From NCBI GenBank assembly GCA_024637295.1, contig JAGXFL010000013.1, positions 248,001-312,000 of the forward strand: a stretch of DNA of 64,000 bases, in the 5' to 3' direction. This document shows, piece after piece, positions 20,141 through 30,466 of the stretch. Source of the stretch: Sulfuricurvum sp. GTDB taxonomy: Bacteria > Campylobacterota > Campylobacteria > Campylobacterales > Sulfurimonadaceae. The notes below the pieces were generated by a model. It did not search any database, had not been told where the DNA came from, and saw only the letters and a program-made list of their open reading frames with translations. The first letter of the stretch is position 1; every line of letters begins with the position of its first letter. Both the position numbers and the translations under genes were made by a program.

Positions 20141-21153
20141 TGAACACCGCTTCTAATCTTTCCCCTATGGATCTTGCGCTCAAAGCTGCGTGGGACTATC
20201 AACTTTTAACTTTTCCTAATCCTGCTGTCGGTGCTGTCTGTATTGGTTCATCTGGCGAAATACTCTCTATTGGCGCACATAAAAAAGCGGGTGGACCGCA
20301 TGCGGAAGTGTATGCTTTGCGAGATGCCTATAGTGTGTTATGCGGTGATACTGCGCTTGAGCAATGCGATGACTCTGCACATATTCATGACTATCTGCGT
20401 TCGCATCATAACGGTTGCTTTGAGTCCGTTACTATGGCGGTCACTTTAGAACCATGCGCACATACGGGTAAGACACCCTCATGTGCGATGCTCATACGTG
20501 ATTTAGGTATTAAGAAGATGACTATTGCTTGTAAAGATCCTAATCCGATGGCGGCTGGTGGATCGAACTTCTTAAAAGAGGCCGGTATCGAGTGTGTTTT
20601 GGATGTGATGAAAACACAGGGAGAAAATCTTTTGGCTCCATTTGTGGCATGGCAAAACAAACCGTTTGTTTTTTTTAAATGGGCGCAACGACTCGATGGG
20701 ACTGTAGATGGTGGAATTATAAGTTCTGCGGTATCTCGAGAGCACGTTCATAGCTTGCGAGACAAGTGCGATTTGATCGTGATAGGTGGAAATACGGTAC
20801 GCAGCGATCGTCCCACACTGGATTCACGAATGGTAAATGGCAAAGCACCCGATGTGTTAATCTATTCAAATCAGAGCCATTTTGACCTATCCATACCGCT
20901 GTTTAATGTGCCAAATCGACGCGTATATATTGAATCAAGCTTGGACCGTATCAACGATTATAAACTGGTGATGATTGAGGGGGGTGGCGAGATGATGGAA
21001 GCTACTGTTGGGATATGCGATTGGTATGTGTGTTATATCGCTCCAAAACTTGGTGCTGGCGTGGCAACAATGGGACATAAACAAGAGGATTTTGAGGTAA
21101 TGAGCGCTAAAATTCAAGAAGATGTCATCTTATGGATGAAGAGAAAAGGGTAA
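20140..21153 (+). CDS. ribD: Riboflavin biosynthesis deaminase/reductase RibD
   Basis: 'GGPHAEVYAL', 'VTLEPCAHTGKTPSCAMLI'; start ATG at 20140. Confidence 0.94.
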   Translation: MNTASNLSPMDLALKAAWDYQLLTFPNPAVGAVCIGSSGEILSIGAHKKAGGPHAEVYALRDAYSVLCGDTALEQCDDSAHIHDYLRSHHNGCFESVTMAVTLEPCAHTGKTPSCAMLIRDLGIKKMTIACKDPNPMAAGGSNFLKEAGIECVLDVMKTQGENLLAPFVAWQNKPFVFFKWAQRLDGTVDGGIISSAVSREHVHSLRDKCDLIVIGGNTVRSDRPTLDSRMVNGKAPDVLIYSNQSHFDLSIPLFNVPNRRVYIESSLDRINDYKLVMIEGGGEMMEATVGICDWYVCYIAPKLGAGVATMGHKQEDFEVMSAKIQEDVILWMKRKG

Positions 21154-21863
21154 TCGTGACCAAACAAGAAAAAATAGTCTCTATGTTCGATGAGATCGCT
21201 CCAACATACGATAAAGCCAATCGAGTATTGTCAATGGGCGTTGATATTGTATGGCGTAAAAAAGGGTGTAAGCAAGCGTTTAGCTATTGTTCACAAGAAC
21301 CTTTGCGTATCGTAGATGTAGCGTGCGGTACGGGCGATATGATGGGGTATTGGCAAAGTGTTGCGCGGGACAACAGTGTGGCGATCGAAGAGATTATCGG
21401 TGTTGACCCCAGTGAGGGGATGGTAGGAGTCGGACGTGAAAAGTTTCCAAATCTGACCTTTTTTATTGCCCCTGCGACTCAATTACCTCGTGAGGATGCG
21501 AGTACAGATATTATCAGTATATCCTACGGTATTCGTAATGTCATGGAACGCAAAGAGGCACTTTTGGAATTCAATCGTGTTTTAAAGCCTGGCGGTTTGG
21601 TAGTTATCTTGGAATTTATGAAAAATGAAAATCCATCTGTATTGGGGAAGATTCGTGATTGGTATATGGGCAATGTTTTGCCTCGTTTGGGAGGTCTGAT
21701 TTCCAATAATTACGAAGCGTATAAATATTTACCCGATTCGATAGAAGGCTTTTTAACGGTAGCAAAAATGCAACAGGAACTCGAAGAATCAGGTTTTGAG
21801 ATGTTGTACACCAAAAGCTTTTCGATGGATATTTCGACGTTAATGATCGCTCGAAAAAAATAG
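21132..21863 (+). CDS. ubiE: Menaquinone/ubiquinone biosynthesis C-methyltransferase
   Basis: 'MFDEIAPTYDKANRVLSMGVDIVWRK', 'VACGTGDM', 'SISYGIRNV', 'RVLKPGGLVVILEF'. Confidence 0.95.
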   Translation: MDEEKRVIVTKQEKIVSMFDEIAPTYDKANRVLSMGVDIVWRKKGCKQAFSYCSQEPLRIVDVACGTGDMMGYWQSVARDNSVAIEEIIGVDPSEGMVGVGREKFPNLTFFIAPATQLPREDASTDIISISYGIRNVMERKEALLEFNRVLKPGGLVVILEFMKNENPSVLGKIRDWYMGNVLPRLGGLISNNYEAYKYLPDSIEGFLTVAKMQQELEESGFEMLYTKSFSMDISTLMIARKK

Positions 21864-21866
21864 CTT

Positions 21867-23120
21867 ATGGCTTCAACACTTAGCGTTAGCGGTCTCAATG
21901 AACAGATCAAGACACTTCTCGAAACCACGTTTGAGTTCGTCAGCGTAGAGGGAGAACTTTCCCGTATTACCAATCACAACAGCGGCCATATCTATTTTAC
22001 CCTCAAAGATGCAGACTCCTCTATCAAATGTGTTATGTTTCGCGGCAATGCCGCACGTTTAAAGTTTGCCTTGACTGAGGGGGCGCATGTGGTTATTCAT
22101 GGCGCACTGTCATTGTACAAACCCCGTGGTGAATATCAGATCAACTGTGTCAGCGCAGAGCCCTATGGACAGGGGGCGTTGGCAGTAGCTTTTGAACAGC
22201 TCAAAAAAAAGCTGGAAGAAAAAGGCTATTTTGACCTTTCACACAAAAAAATGTTTTCAAAATTTCCAAAAACGATTGTATTGGTGACATCGGCTACGGG
22301 TGCTGCATTGCAGGACATGCAGCGTGTGGCATCGCAGCGTTGGCCGCTCGTGAAACTCATTGTCATTGATGTATTGGTTCAAGGGACACAGGCGGCTGAA
22401 ATGATCGCCAATGGTTTACGTTACTCGGATTCACTCAATGCCGATGCCATTATCGTTGGTCGTGGAGGTGGAAGTATCGAAGATCTGTGGCCGTTTAACG
22501 AAGAAGTGGTTGCTGATGCTCTCTACGCGCTTAAAACCCCCGTGGTATCCGCAGTAGGACATGAGATCGATTGGGTCATCAGTGATTATGTAGCGGATAT
22601 GCGAGCACCGACACCCAGTGCCGCTATGCAGATGTTATTGCCTGATCGCAATGAGCTGATACAAAGCATCGATGAAATGCGGTACGGTGCGTATGGGATG
22701 ATCATGCAAAGGCTTGAACGTAAGAAAGAGCAGCTTGTCAACATGCAAGAGTCTTTCAAGCGTCACGGGGTCGAGCATCGTCTAGAGGTGCAAAGTGAGC
22801 TTGTCAAAGAGCTAAGAGAGCGTTTAAATCGACAGATGACACAGCACTTAGAGCAAAACCGACGGGAGATTGTTCCGTTGATGGAGCGCTTTACGCAAAG
22901 CATAGAATCAACAATGAGACAAAAGCAATTTATGATTTCACAGCTAGAGCAAGGGTTTAATGCCAATCATCCAAAAAACAAAAACAAAAGCGGATTTGCC
23001 CAAATTGCCCGTGATGGCAAAGTGATCGATTTGGATGCGCTGGGTGTTGGGGATCGGTTTGATGCGATGAATGATAAACGGGTTATTCGGGCGGAAGTGG
23101 TGGAGATAGTTTCTATATGA
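21867..23120 (+). CDS. xseA: Exodeoxyribonuclease VII large subunit
   Basis: 'VEGELSRITNHNSGHIYFTLKD', 'VGRGGGSIEDLWPFN', 'VSAVGHEIDW'. Confidence 0.97.
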   Translation: MASTLSVSGLNEQIKTLLETTFEFVSVEGELSRITNHNSGHIYFTLKDADSSIKCVMFRGNAARLKFALTEGAHVVIHGALSLYKPRGEYQINCVSAEPYGQGALAVAFEQLKKKLEEKGYFDLSHKKMFSKFPKTIVLVTSATGAALQDMQRVASQRWPLVKLIVIDVLVQGTQAAEMIANGLRYSDSLNADAIIVGRGGGSIEDLWPFNEEVVADALYALKTPVVSAVGHEIDWVISDYVADMRAPTPSAAMQMLLPDRNELIQSIDEMRYGAYGMIMQRLERKKEQLVNMQESFKRHGVEHRLEVQSELVKELRERLNRQMTQHLEQNRREIVPLMERFTQSIESTMRQKQFMISQLEQGFNANHPKNKNKSGFAQIARDGKVIDLDALGVGDRFDAMNDKRVIRAEVVEIVSI

Positions 23121-23146
23121 TATAATTGAGTTAAAAAGGTTTATAA

Positions 23147-23401
23147 ATGCCTGAGATTAGCCGATTTTATGGAATCATTATTCGGATGTATCTTATTGAC
23201 AGTGAGCATCCACCACGACACATTCATGTGAAATACGGCGAATATGAAGCTATATTTGAGCTTGCTAATTTAAATATTATCGAGGGAAGTTTGCCGAAAA
23301 CATGCCGTAAAATGGTACGTGAATGGGCTGAGATACATCAGAGTGAGTTAATTGAAATGTGGGATACTCAAAATTTCCACTCGATTTCACCATTGGAGTA
23401 A
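23147..23401 (+). CDS. DUF4160 family protein
   Basis: 'ISRFYGIIIRMYLIDSEHPPRHIHVKYGEYEAIFEL' DUF4160 signature. Confidence 0.88.
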   Translation: MPEISRFYGIIIRMYLIDSEHPPRHIHVKYGEYEAIFELANLNIIEGSLPKTCRKMVREWAEIHQSELIEMWDTQNFHSISPLE

Positions 23402-23405
23402 TACT

Positions 23406-23630
23406 ATGAAACTCAAAGAAGCACAAAATATTTCAGGGTATAAATTTCTTTTCGTTTTTGAAAATGGAGAACAAAAAGAGGCGAATATCGAGCCGTTAAT
23501 TTCGAAATACGTATCAAAAGAGGAGACAAATACCGCTCATGTTGATGAAGAGTGGGGATGTTTGGAATTTAAAAACGGGTCAGTCGATATAGAGCCAAAA
23601 ACGCTCTATACATTTGTGAAGAGTGCGTAA
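23406..23630 (+). CDS. DUF2442 family protein
   Basis: 'YKFLFVFENGEQKEANIEPLI...WGCLEFKNGSVDIEPKTLY'; start ATG at 23406. Confidence 0.83.
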   Translation: MKLKEAQNISGYKFLFVFENGEQKEANIEPLISKYVSKEETNTAHVDEEWGCLEFKNGSVDIEPKTLYTFVKSA

Positions 23631-23633
23631 GCG

Positions 23634-24503
23634 TTATTTCAACGTAATAGGTGGAAAATACATGTGAGCTAATGTTGCTCCCTCTGCTGCGAAGCGTTTG
23701 AAAAATCGGTCCATCGGATCTTCTTTGTTCCAAACAGGGTCTTTGACTTTGGTGAGTGTTTCTACCCGTTTTTTGGCATCATATTCGACACCGATTTTGT
23801 CCACTAGTCCTACGGCTTTTGCTTGATCTGCCGTAAAGATATGGGCATCAGCATAATCGCGGCTTTTATTCACATCAAGTTTACGCGCTTGCGCCACATC
23901 GTGAACAAAGAGATCGTAGGTCCCGTTGATCACCTTATCCAGCTCGGCGCGTTCAGCAGGATTCCATGGGCGGTCAAAAGTGCCTACTTGTTTGTAGGTT
24001 CCTGCATGGACAACTTGGGTCTTAATGCCCACTTTTTGCATTAACTCAGATACGTCGGCACCTTGCATGATAACGCCGATGGAGCCTATCATACTGCCCG
24101 GATTGGCGATGATCTCTGTTCCCCAGATGGCAGAATAGTACCCGCCGCTGGCCATGATTCCTGCGGCATACACAACGGTTGGTTTTGTCTCGCGTAAGCG
24201 TTTGATGGCATAAGCGATTTCGACTGAGGGGGCGACAGCACCGCCGGGCGAGTCGATGGAAAAAAGAACCCCTTTAATCTCTTTGTTTTCTCTGGCTTCA
24301 TCTAACTGTTCGACGATGGAGGTCGCATCGAGGATGGGGCCAGTCAGCGCGATTTTTTCAAGATTGTACGAAGTGACTCCATGTTCATCTGAGGGGATAA
24401 TGAGCCAAAGTACAAAGAGTACCAGTAAGGTTGCTTTGAAATTGGCTTGTATGAGCCGTAATCCAGACGCGAGCGTTGAAGCAATGTTTTTGAGTGTTTC
24501 CAT
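23634..24503 (-). CDS. sppA: Signal peptide peptidase SppA
   Basis: 'SIDSPGGAVAPSVEIAYAIKRL', 'MASGGYYSA', 'GSIGVIMQG'; start METLKN at 24503. Confidence 0.95.
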   Translation of the reverse strand: METLKNIASTLASGLRLIQANFKATLLVLFVLWLIIPSDEHGVTSYNLEKIALTGPILDATSIVEQLDEARENKEIKGVLFSIDSPGGAVAPSVEIAYAIKRLRETKPTVVYAAGIMASGGYYSAIWGTEIIANPGSMIGSIGVIMQGADVSELMQKVGIKTQVVHAGTYKQVGTFDRPWNPAERAELDKVINGTYDLFVHDVAQARKLDVNKSRDYADAHIFTADQAKAVGLVDKIGVEYDAKKRVETLTKVKDPVWNKEDPMDRFFKRFAAEGATLAHMYFPPITLK

Positions 24504-25723
24504 TAGGTATTTCCTTTTACTTTTTGACCTTGGATGTAAACCGATTTGATGGTGCATGGTTGCAGCAGGAGATGGATAGGTAATTGTTCATTGATCGGAT
24601 AATCAACATGTGCAACCAGTAAATCGGCGTCATAGTTTGGCGCGATTGTACCACAGTTTAGCCCCAGAGCATTTGCTGCATTGCTGGTGACACTTTGCCA
24701 CAGTTGATAAGCAAGGGGCAGTAAATCATGGGAATAGTGCATAAAAAGGGCGATTTTCATCTCTTCAATGAGATCCAAAGCGTAATTGGAGCTTAATCCA
24801 TCAGTTCCACATACCCAGTTAATATTGTGAGATTGGATTTTTTCTAGATCAATGGCACCGTTACCTAAGAGGCGATTTGAAATAGGGCAATGGATGATGG
24901 TGTGTTCACCATCTTTCAGTAGCTTTAATTCATTTTCTTTGGCATGGACGACATGGGTAAATAATGTTGGAACTTCTTGGAAATACGTTAAAAATTCTTT
25001 TGCGGTGTTAGCGGCTTGGTGCTGTTTTAGAAAATTTTCAAAAAAGGGCTTAAAATCACCGTTATTTTCATCGAGCCATTCGCGCTCTGAACTACTCTCC
25101 ATAAAATGGGCAGTGACACGAAGGGCATGTGTTTTGGCATAGGAAAGAGCTTTTTGGATCAGAATACGATGGACGGAATAGGGAGAATGAATTGCGATGG
25201 CGGGATGAAAACCTTCTCGTTTAGTACTTTGCGAAGCAAAAAGGCGCTCTTGAAAATTGGCATACAAAGGATCTGCCATCTTAGGGTCGGAGCCGATGAG
25301 TTCATTGAAATAGACCACTTTTTGCGGTGCTTTAATACAGGCATCCAGATCATAACCATAGGAACTGACCGCACCAAAAGCCGTAATTCCGTTGGTGAGC
25401 ATCGTATCGATCGCCGTTGCGATACACGTATCGTCACAGTCGTTGATCAACTCATCACGGTTAGCCATAACACTTGAAAGCCATGGCATAAAACCACCAT
25501 AGGTGAGGCTGGAACGGTTAGCGCTAAATTCTAAATGGACATGCGCATTGATAAGCCCGCTCATGAGTATTGACCCAATGCCAAGTTCTTGGCATTGGTC
25601 ACCGTATTGATGTTTGAGTTCTTCATTGGAAGCAATTGCAATGATCGTTTTATCAAAAACAATTCCATGATTGCGTAAAATGGAATCATGAGTCAAGATA
25701 GCATCAGCGAGAAGTATTTGCAA
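24503..25723 (-). CDS. Amidohydrolase, probable aminofutalosine deaminase-type hydrolase (TTG start suggested)
   Basis: 'GLINAHVHLEF', 'AIHSPYSVH', 'TDGLSSNYALDLIEEMKIA'; N-terminal 65 aa of the track ORF look non-coding. Confidence 0.8.
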   Translation of the reverse strand: MQILLADAILTHDSILRNHGIVFDKTIIAIASNEELKHQYGDQCQELGIGSILMSGLINAHVHLEFSANRSSLTYGGFMPWLSSVMANRDELINDCDDTCIATAIDTMLTNGITAFGAVSSYGYDLDACIKAPQKVVYFNELIGSDPKMADPLYANFQERLFASQSTKREGFHPAIAIHSPYSVHRILIQKALSYAKTHALRVTAHFMESSSEREWLDENNGDFKPFFENFLKQHQAANTAKEFLTYFQEVPTLFTHVVHAKENELKLLKDGEHTIIHCPISNRLLGNGAIDLEKIQSHNINWVCGTDGLSSNYALDLIEEMKIALFMHYSHDLLPLAYQLWQSVTSNAANALGLNCGTIAPNYDADLLVAHVDYPINEQLPIHLLLQPCTIKSVYIQGQKVKGNT

Positions 25724-25860
25724 GACGATCCCTTTATGATTAGTAAATAAACGAAAGTATAGCGAAGGTAAAGATTTAATGTGAGAAAAATGCGATAAAA
25801 TTGTTACAAAACTTACATTGAATTGGCTATGATGTCGTATAAGAAACGAGAGGGAACACG

Positions 25861-26220
25861 ATGAAATTTTTGGTTGTAGATGATTCCAAATTAGCTCGTT
25901 TATCGCTGATAAAAACACTCAAAGAGTATGAACCTACGGCAGAATGTATTGAAGCTGAAAATGGGGCGGTTGCAGTAGAACTTTTTAAAGCAGAATCTCC
26001 GAGAGTTGTTTTTCTGGATTTAACGATGCCGGTCATGGATGGATACGAAGCGCTAAAACTGATGATGCAAATTGATTCAAATGCACAGGTGGTTGTTGTC
26101 TCTGCCGATATACAAACACAAGCACAAGTGCAAGTATTAGCATTGGGAGCAAAATTGATGGTTCCAAAGCCGATAAACTCGGATAAAATGTTGGGCATAC
26201 TCCAACAGCTTGTATTTTAG
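25861..26220 (+). CDS. CheY-like single-domain response regulator
   Basis: 'FLVVDDSKLARLSLIKTL...VVFLDLTMPVMDGYEAL...VPKPI'. Confidence 0.95.
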   Translation: MKFLVVDDSKLARLSLIKTLKEYEPTAECIEAENGAVAVELFKAESPRVVFLDLTMPVMDGYEALKLMMQIDSNAQVVVVSADIQTQAQVQVLALGAKLMVPKPINSDKMLGILQQLVF

Positions 26221-26229
26221 AGGAATAAA

Positions 26230-26847
26230 ATGAAGATAGAGGAATTTTCGAGTGATCATTTAGATGTTCTTAAAGAGTTGATGAACATCGCCATGGGTAA
26301 TGCGACTGCCAGTATTGCTGATTTGCTTCAGGCATTTGGGACGATGCATATTCCTCACTTGACAATCACCGATATGGATGGGCTAAAAAGTCAAATCAAT
26401 CATACAATTTCGGCTGATGAGAAGTACTACGTCACAAAACAGCTTTTTGGTGGGATAATCGGCGGGGAATTTATTTTTGTCATGACGGATGAATCGGCCG
26501 CAAATCTTGGACACTATCTTTACGATGTTTCCCAACCAAGTGATGCCGATATTATGGATGCGGTTATTGAACTGACTAATATTCTTAGTTCTACTATTAT
26601 CAGTCGTTTGACCGAAGAACTTAACACCAAGGTGCAGTTCTTTGCCCCTTCGACACAGATTATTTCCGGCAACCATATAATCGGGCAAGATGAGACGCTC
26701 AATTATCACAAGATCATTATTGTCAGTACTGAGATGGAGTTTCAAAGCCATAAAATAAGCGGTTATATATTTATCCTTGCCAGAGATGAAACGATTACTC
26801 GCTTGAGGGAATTGATCGATCAAAAACTTGAAGAACTGTATGCATGA
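26230..26847 (+). CDS. CheC-family chemotaxis phosphatase
   Basis: Two E-x2-N phosphatase helices (LKELMNIAMGNA and VIELTNILSSTI). Confidence 0.85.
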   Translation: MKIEEFSSDHLDVLKELMNIAMGNATASIADLLQAFGTMHIPHLTITDMDGLKSQINHTISADEKYYVTKQLFGGIIGGEFIFVMTDESAANLGHYLYDVSQPSDADIMDAVIELTNILSSTIISRLTEELNTKVQFFAPSTQIISGNHIIGQDETLNYHKIIIVSTEMEFQSHKISGYIFILARDETITRLRELIDQKLEELYA

Positions 26848-28139
26848 TAGATACATTAGATCATTGTAATATTGTTTTTGATTCATTGGAGAATGGTACT
26901 CTCGTCGTAGATGAGGAGTGTACGGTCTGGTCATGGAACAAATGGCTTGAGATCAATACGGGTATTGTATCGGAAGAAATAATCGGGAAAAATTTAAAAG
27001 AGTATTATCCCGAACTGGATTACAAAGGATTTCAGCGTAAAATCCGTACGACACTACGACTCGCAACCCCTACGTTTTACGATGCATCACTTAGCAACCG
27101 TTTTATTACTATTCCTAGAAATAAGGTCACAACGTCGCTGTTGACGACTATGCAGCTTCAAGTAACGATTTCTCCTTATATCCCTACACTCAAACGAGTA
27201 ATGATCACAATCAATGATATTAGCGATCTGCATGAGCTTAAGATGACATTGCAGCATCGTATGGTGGAAATCGCCAAGCTTAACAATGTATTGAAACAAG
27301 ACAAGCAGATAATTGATGCAAATTTGATGATCGTTAAAACGGATTGTGGATGTTTGATAACCGATACTACTGAGGCATTTTGCCATTTCTTTGGGTATGA
27401 AAATGAAAAGTTAGTAGGGCGCTCTTTATCGAGTATTTTTGTGGCCAATAAACATGAAACAGAGTTTTTACTGATGAAAGATCTTTTGCAGAAGAAGCAA
27501 AAATGGTCTGGAGAGATGGAACTTCATAAACAAAATGGGGAACAAGTGTGGATGGATGCCGTTATTTCTCCTTATTTGGATGAGACAAATGAGATTGTCA
27601 GTTATACGGCTATCTATCATGATATTACAGACAAAAAGCGCATTGAACTGCTTTCCGTGACCGATCCTTTGACAAAACTGTATAACCGCCAAAAATTTGA
27701 TGAAGTATGTGAACAAATGCTCATGCGTAAACATTGGACATCGGTTAATACATTCGGGCTTATTATTGTTGATGTGGATTACTTTAAAAAAGTGAATGAC
27801 ACCTATGGGCATCAGATTGGGGATGCTGTGTTGATTACTATGGCAGATACTTTAACAAAGGCCATTCGAACGAGTGACATTTTGGCTCGATGGGGAGGGG
27901 AAGAATTTGTTATTTTACTCCCTGATGTCGATATGGAAAAAGCAATTCATGCAGCAGATAAATATCGACAAGCTATTGAGCAGATGAATGTCCCGAAAGT
28001 AGGAACGATTACGGCATCGTTTGGTGTAGCGGTTTTTTCCTATGGGGATACGCAAGAGACAATGATGCATCGGGCGGATAGGGGTCTTTATCGTGCAAAA
28101 GAGAACGGAAGAAATCGTGTTGAATCGGTACTCTCATAA
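26844..28139 (+). CDS. PAS-domain diguanylate cyclase
   Basis: PAS motifs and GGEEF active site (ILARWGGEEFVILLPD). Confidence 0.95.
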   Translation: MIDTLDHCNIVFDSLENGTLVVDEECTVWSWNKWLEINTGIVSEEIIGKNLKEYYPELDYKGFQRKIRTTLRLATPTFYDASLSNRFITIPRNKVTTSLLTTMQLQVTISPYIPTLKRVMITINDISDLHELKMTLQHRMVEIAKLNNVLKQDKQIIDANLMIVKTDCGCLITDTTEAFCHFFGYENEKLVGRSLSSIFVANKHETEFLLMKDLLQKKQKWSGEMELHKQNGEQVWMDAVISPYLDETNEIVSYTAIYHDITDKKRIELLSVTDPLTKLYNRQKFDEVCEQMLMRKHWTSVNTFGLIIVDVDYFKKVNDTYGHQIGDAVLITMADTLTKAIRTSDILARWGGEEFVILLPDVDMEKAIHAADKYRQAIEQMNVPKVGTITASFGVAVFSYGDTQETMMHRADRGLYRAKENGRNRVESVLS

Positions 28140-28210
28140 CGTGATTTAGTTCCTTATAATCTATTACCGTTTATAATCTAGCCTTAAAAAGAAACAGTCA
28201 AGGTTTATGA

Positions 28211-28687
28211 ATGAAAATAGCGGTAATACAGGGTCCTAATCTCAATATGTTGGGAGTTCGTGAGCAACAAGTTTACGGACCGATGCGTCTAGAGCAGATT
28301 CATGCACAAATGAAAGAGTTTGCTGAACAAAATGGGGTTGAAATCGAGTTTTATCAAAGTAATCTCGAGGGTGAGATCGTTGATCGTATTCAGGAATGTT
28401 ATGGGGATACGGATGGGATCATTATCAATCCAGCCGCGTACACGCACACATCCATCGCGATTCGTGATGCGATCGCTGCAGTCAATCTTCCAACGATCGA
28501 AGTGCACATCAGTAATATTTACCGTCGCGAAGAGTTCCGTCAAAAAAGCATGACGGCTCCGGCATGTACCTCGTCTATTATCGGATTTGGACCGTTTGGA
28601 TACCATTTGGCAATGGTAGGGATGATGCAAGTATTGAGTGAGATCAATGCAATGCGTGCTGCACAGCAAGGTGCACCACAAGAGTAA
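28211..28687 (+). CDS. aroQ: 3-dehydroquinate dehydratase type II
   Basis: '[18 protein letters not shown]', '[17 protein letters not shown]', '[15 protein letters not shown]'. Confidence 0.98.
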   Translation: MKIAVIQGPNLNMLGVREQQVYGPMRLEQIHAQMKEFAEQNGVEIEFYQSNLEGEIVDRIQECYGDTDGIIINPAAYTHTSIAIRDAIAAVNLPTIEVHISNIYRREEFRQKSMTAPACTSSIIGFGPFGYHLAMVGMMQVLSEINAMRAAQQGAPQE

Positions 28688-28692
28688 TCGTA

Positions 28693-29223
28693 ATGCCGTT
28701 ACATCGCCCGCTGGATGAACGTCATTGTGTGGTGATCCAACGGCATTTTCCACACTATCGGACAAAACCGATAGGATATCGCCATCGTGTGATCATAGGT
28801 GTCGGTGGTAATGTGGGAAATACGCAGCGCCGTTTGGAACATTTATGGGTTTATTTACGTCGCCATCCACAGATCTATCCGATACAAAACGGTGTGATTG
28901 TTCGTAATCCTCCATTTGGTTACGAACAGCAGGGTGATTTTGACAATACAGTGATGGAAATCGCAACGTCTTTGACTCCACGAAGATTGTTGCGACGGCT
29001 TTGGAAGATCGAAAAACATTTTGGACGCAAACGAAGTTTTGCTAATGCTCCAAGAACGCTTGATTTGGATATGATATTCTTTGATAATCGGACGATGAAT
29101 ACGACGGAACTTACTCTCCCTCATTACGGATGGAAAGAGCGATTAAGTGTTCTTATCCCTTTGCGAAGTTTGGGTAATAACGCACAAAAAAGACGGAGAG
29201 ACTATGAAAATCTTAACCTTTAG
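28693..29223 (+). CDS. folK: 2-amino-4-hydroxy-6-hydroxymethyldihydropteridine pyrophosphokinase
   Basis: 'GVGGNVGNTQRRLE', 'RTLDLDMIFFDN'. Confidence 0.92.
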   Translation: MPLHRPLDERHCVVIQRHFPHYRTKPIGYRHRVIIGVGGNVGNTQRRLEHLWVYLRRHPQIYPIQNGVIVRNPPFGYEQQGDFDNTVMEIATSLTPRRLLRRLWKIEKHFGRKRSFANAPRTLDLDMIFFDNRTMNTTELTLPHYGWKERLSVLIPLRSLGNNAQKRRRDYENLNL

Positions 29224-30466
29224 TGGTTCTACACCGGCCGAAGCGCTAAAAAAAGCGCAATTGGAAGTGGGTGAAGACGCAATGCTCATTGAAACCCGAG
29301 AGATCCAAAAAAAATCTCTTGGAAAAAATGCATTGTATGAGATTGTTGTCGGTGTTGAAGAAGAATCCATGTCCAAACCAATTCCAAGAAACAAAGAACC
29401 CTTGGCGCGCCAACAGCCACTGGCACAAAAAAGCAGTGATGTCCTTTTTAATATCTCAGAAGCGGCGAAACAAATCTCCAAGATTGCAGAAGTTACCGAA
29501 GAAGAACGCCCTTTAAAACATACTCCAGCCGCACCCAATGAAGATCTCAAACGGATCAAAGATGAGATCGAAAAACTCGGGGATAAAGTAAAAATTATTC
29601 AAAATATGTTTTGGGATGAAAAATCACCGAAGACATCCGTCGCAATTCCTCCGGAATTTGCGGAGATTTATCGTTTGGCTCAACAAAGCGGTATGAATCA
29701 AGAGCATCTTGATGAGATAATGCAGCTGACCTTAGAGCATATGCCCTCCAAAATGCGGGAAAACTCCGAAACCGTTAAGCGTTATTTTCAAGTGCTGCTG
29801 CGCAAGATGATACCGGTACGCTTGGAAACATCTCCCAAAATGGGTGGTAAAAAAGTGGTGATGCTCGTGGGGCCGACGGGGGTGGGAAAAACAACATCGA
29901 TTGCGAAGCTGGCAGCACGTTATTCCTACTTGATGGAGAAAAAATACAAAGTAGGGCTGGTTGTATTGGATACCTACCGTATTGGCGCGGTTGAACAGTT
30001 GATGCAGTATGCTCGTATGATGAAACTAGGGATTGAAACGGTTGTGGATCCACCGGAGTTTTCTACCGCATTGAGTGCATTGCGTTACAGCGATTATATT
30101 TTGATTGATACCATGGGAAGTTCCCCTTATGACAAGGGAAAAATCGAAAAAATCCATGAATGTTTACGTTCCAATGACACGGATTACAGCGTTGATGTGG
30201 TTTTGGTATTACCAAGTTCAATCAAATATGAAGATCTAAAAGCGACCTATGAGAACTTTGCTCCATTGGGCATCGATACGATGATGTTTACGAAGCTGGA
30301 TGAGACAAAAGGATTTGGTAATATTTTCTCATTGGTTTATGAAACCAAAATACCAATCAGCTATTTTTCTGTTGGACAAGAAGTGCCGGAAGATTTGGTG
30401 GTTTCTAACAGCGACTTTTTGGTGGAATGTTTACTTAATGGGTTTCGTAAAGGCGAGACATTATGA
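29204..30466 (+). CDS. flhF: Flagellar SRP-like GTPase FlhF
   Basis: 'MKILTFSGSTPAEALKKAQ', 'VGPTGVGKTTSIAKLAA', 'DTYRIGAVEQL'; start ATG 29204. Confidence 0.97.
   Translation: MKILTFSGSTPAEALKKAQLEVGEDAMLIETREIQKKSLGKNALYEIVVGVEEESMSKPIPRNKEPLARQQPLAQKSSDVLFNISEAAKQISKIAEVTEEERPLKHTPAAPNEDLKRIKDEIEKLGDKVKIIQNMFWDEKSPKTSVAIPPEFAEIYRLAQQSGMNQEHLDEIMQLTLEHMPSKMRENSETVKRYFQVLLRKMIPVRLETSPKMGGKKVVMLVGPTGVGKTTSIAKLAARYSYLMEKKYKVGLVVLDTYRIGAVEQLMQYARMMKLGIETVVDPPEFSTALSALRYSDYILIDTMGSSPYDKGKIEKIHECLRSNDTDYSVDVVLVLPSSIKYEDLKATYENFAPLGIDTMMFTKLDETKGFGNIFSLVYETKIPISYFSVGQEVPEDLVVSNSDFLVECLLNGFRKGETL

Noticed and set aside
25724-25918. N-terminal extension of the amidohydrolase ORF (MFLSAINELIW...)
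   Set aside because: Sequence before 'LQILLADAIL' does not resemble the family and overlaps the likely promoter region of the divergent cheY-like gene; a later start (TTG 25723) fits better.
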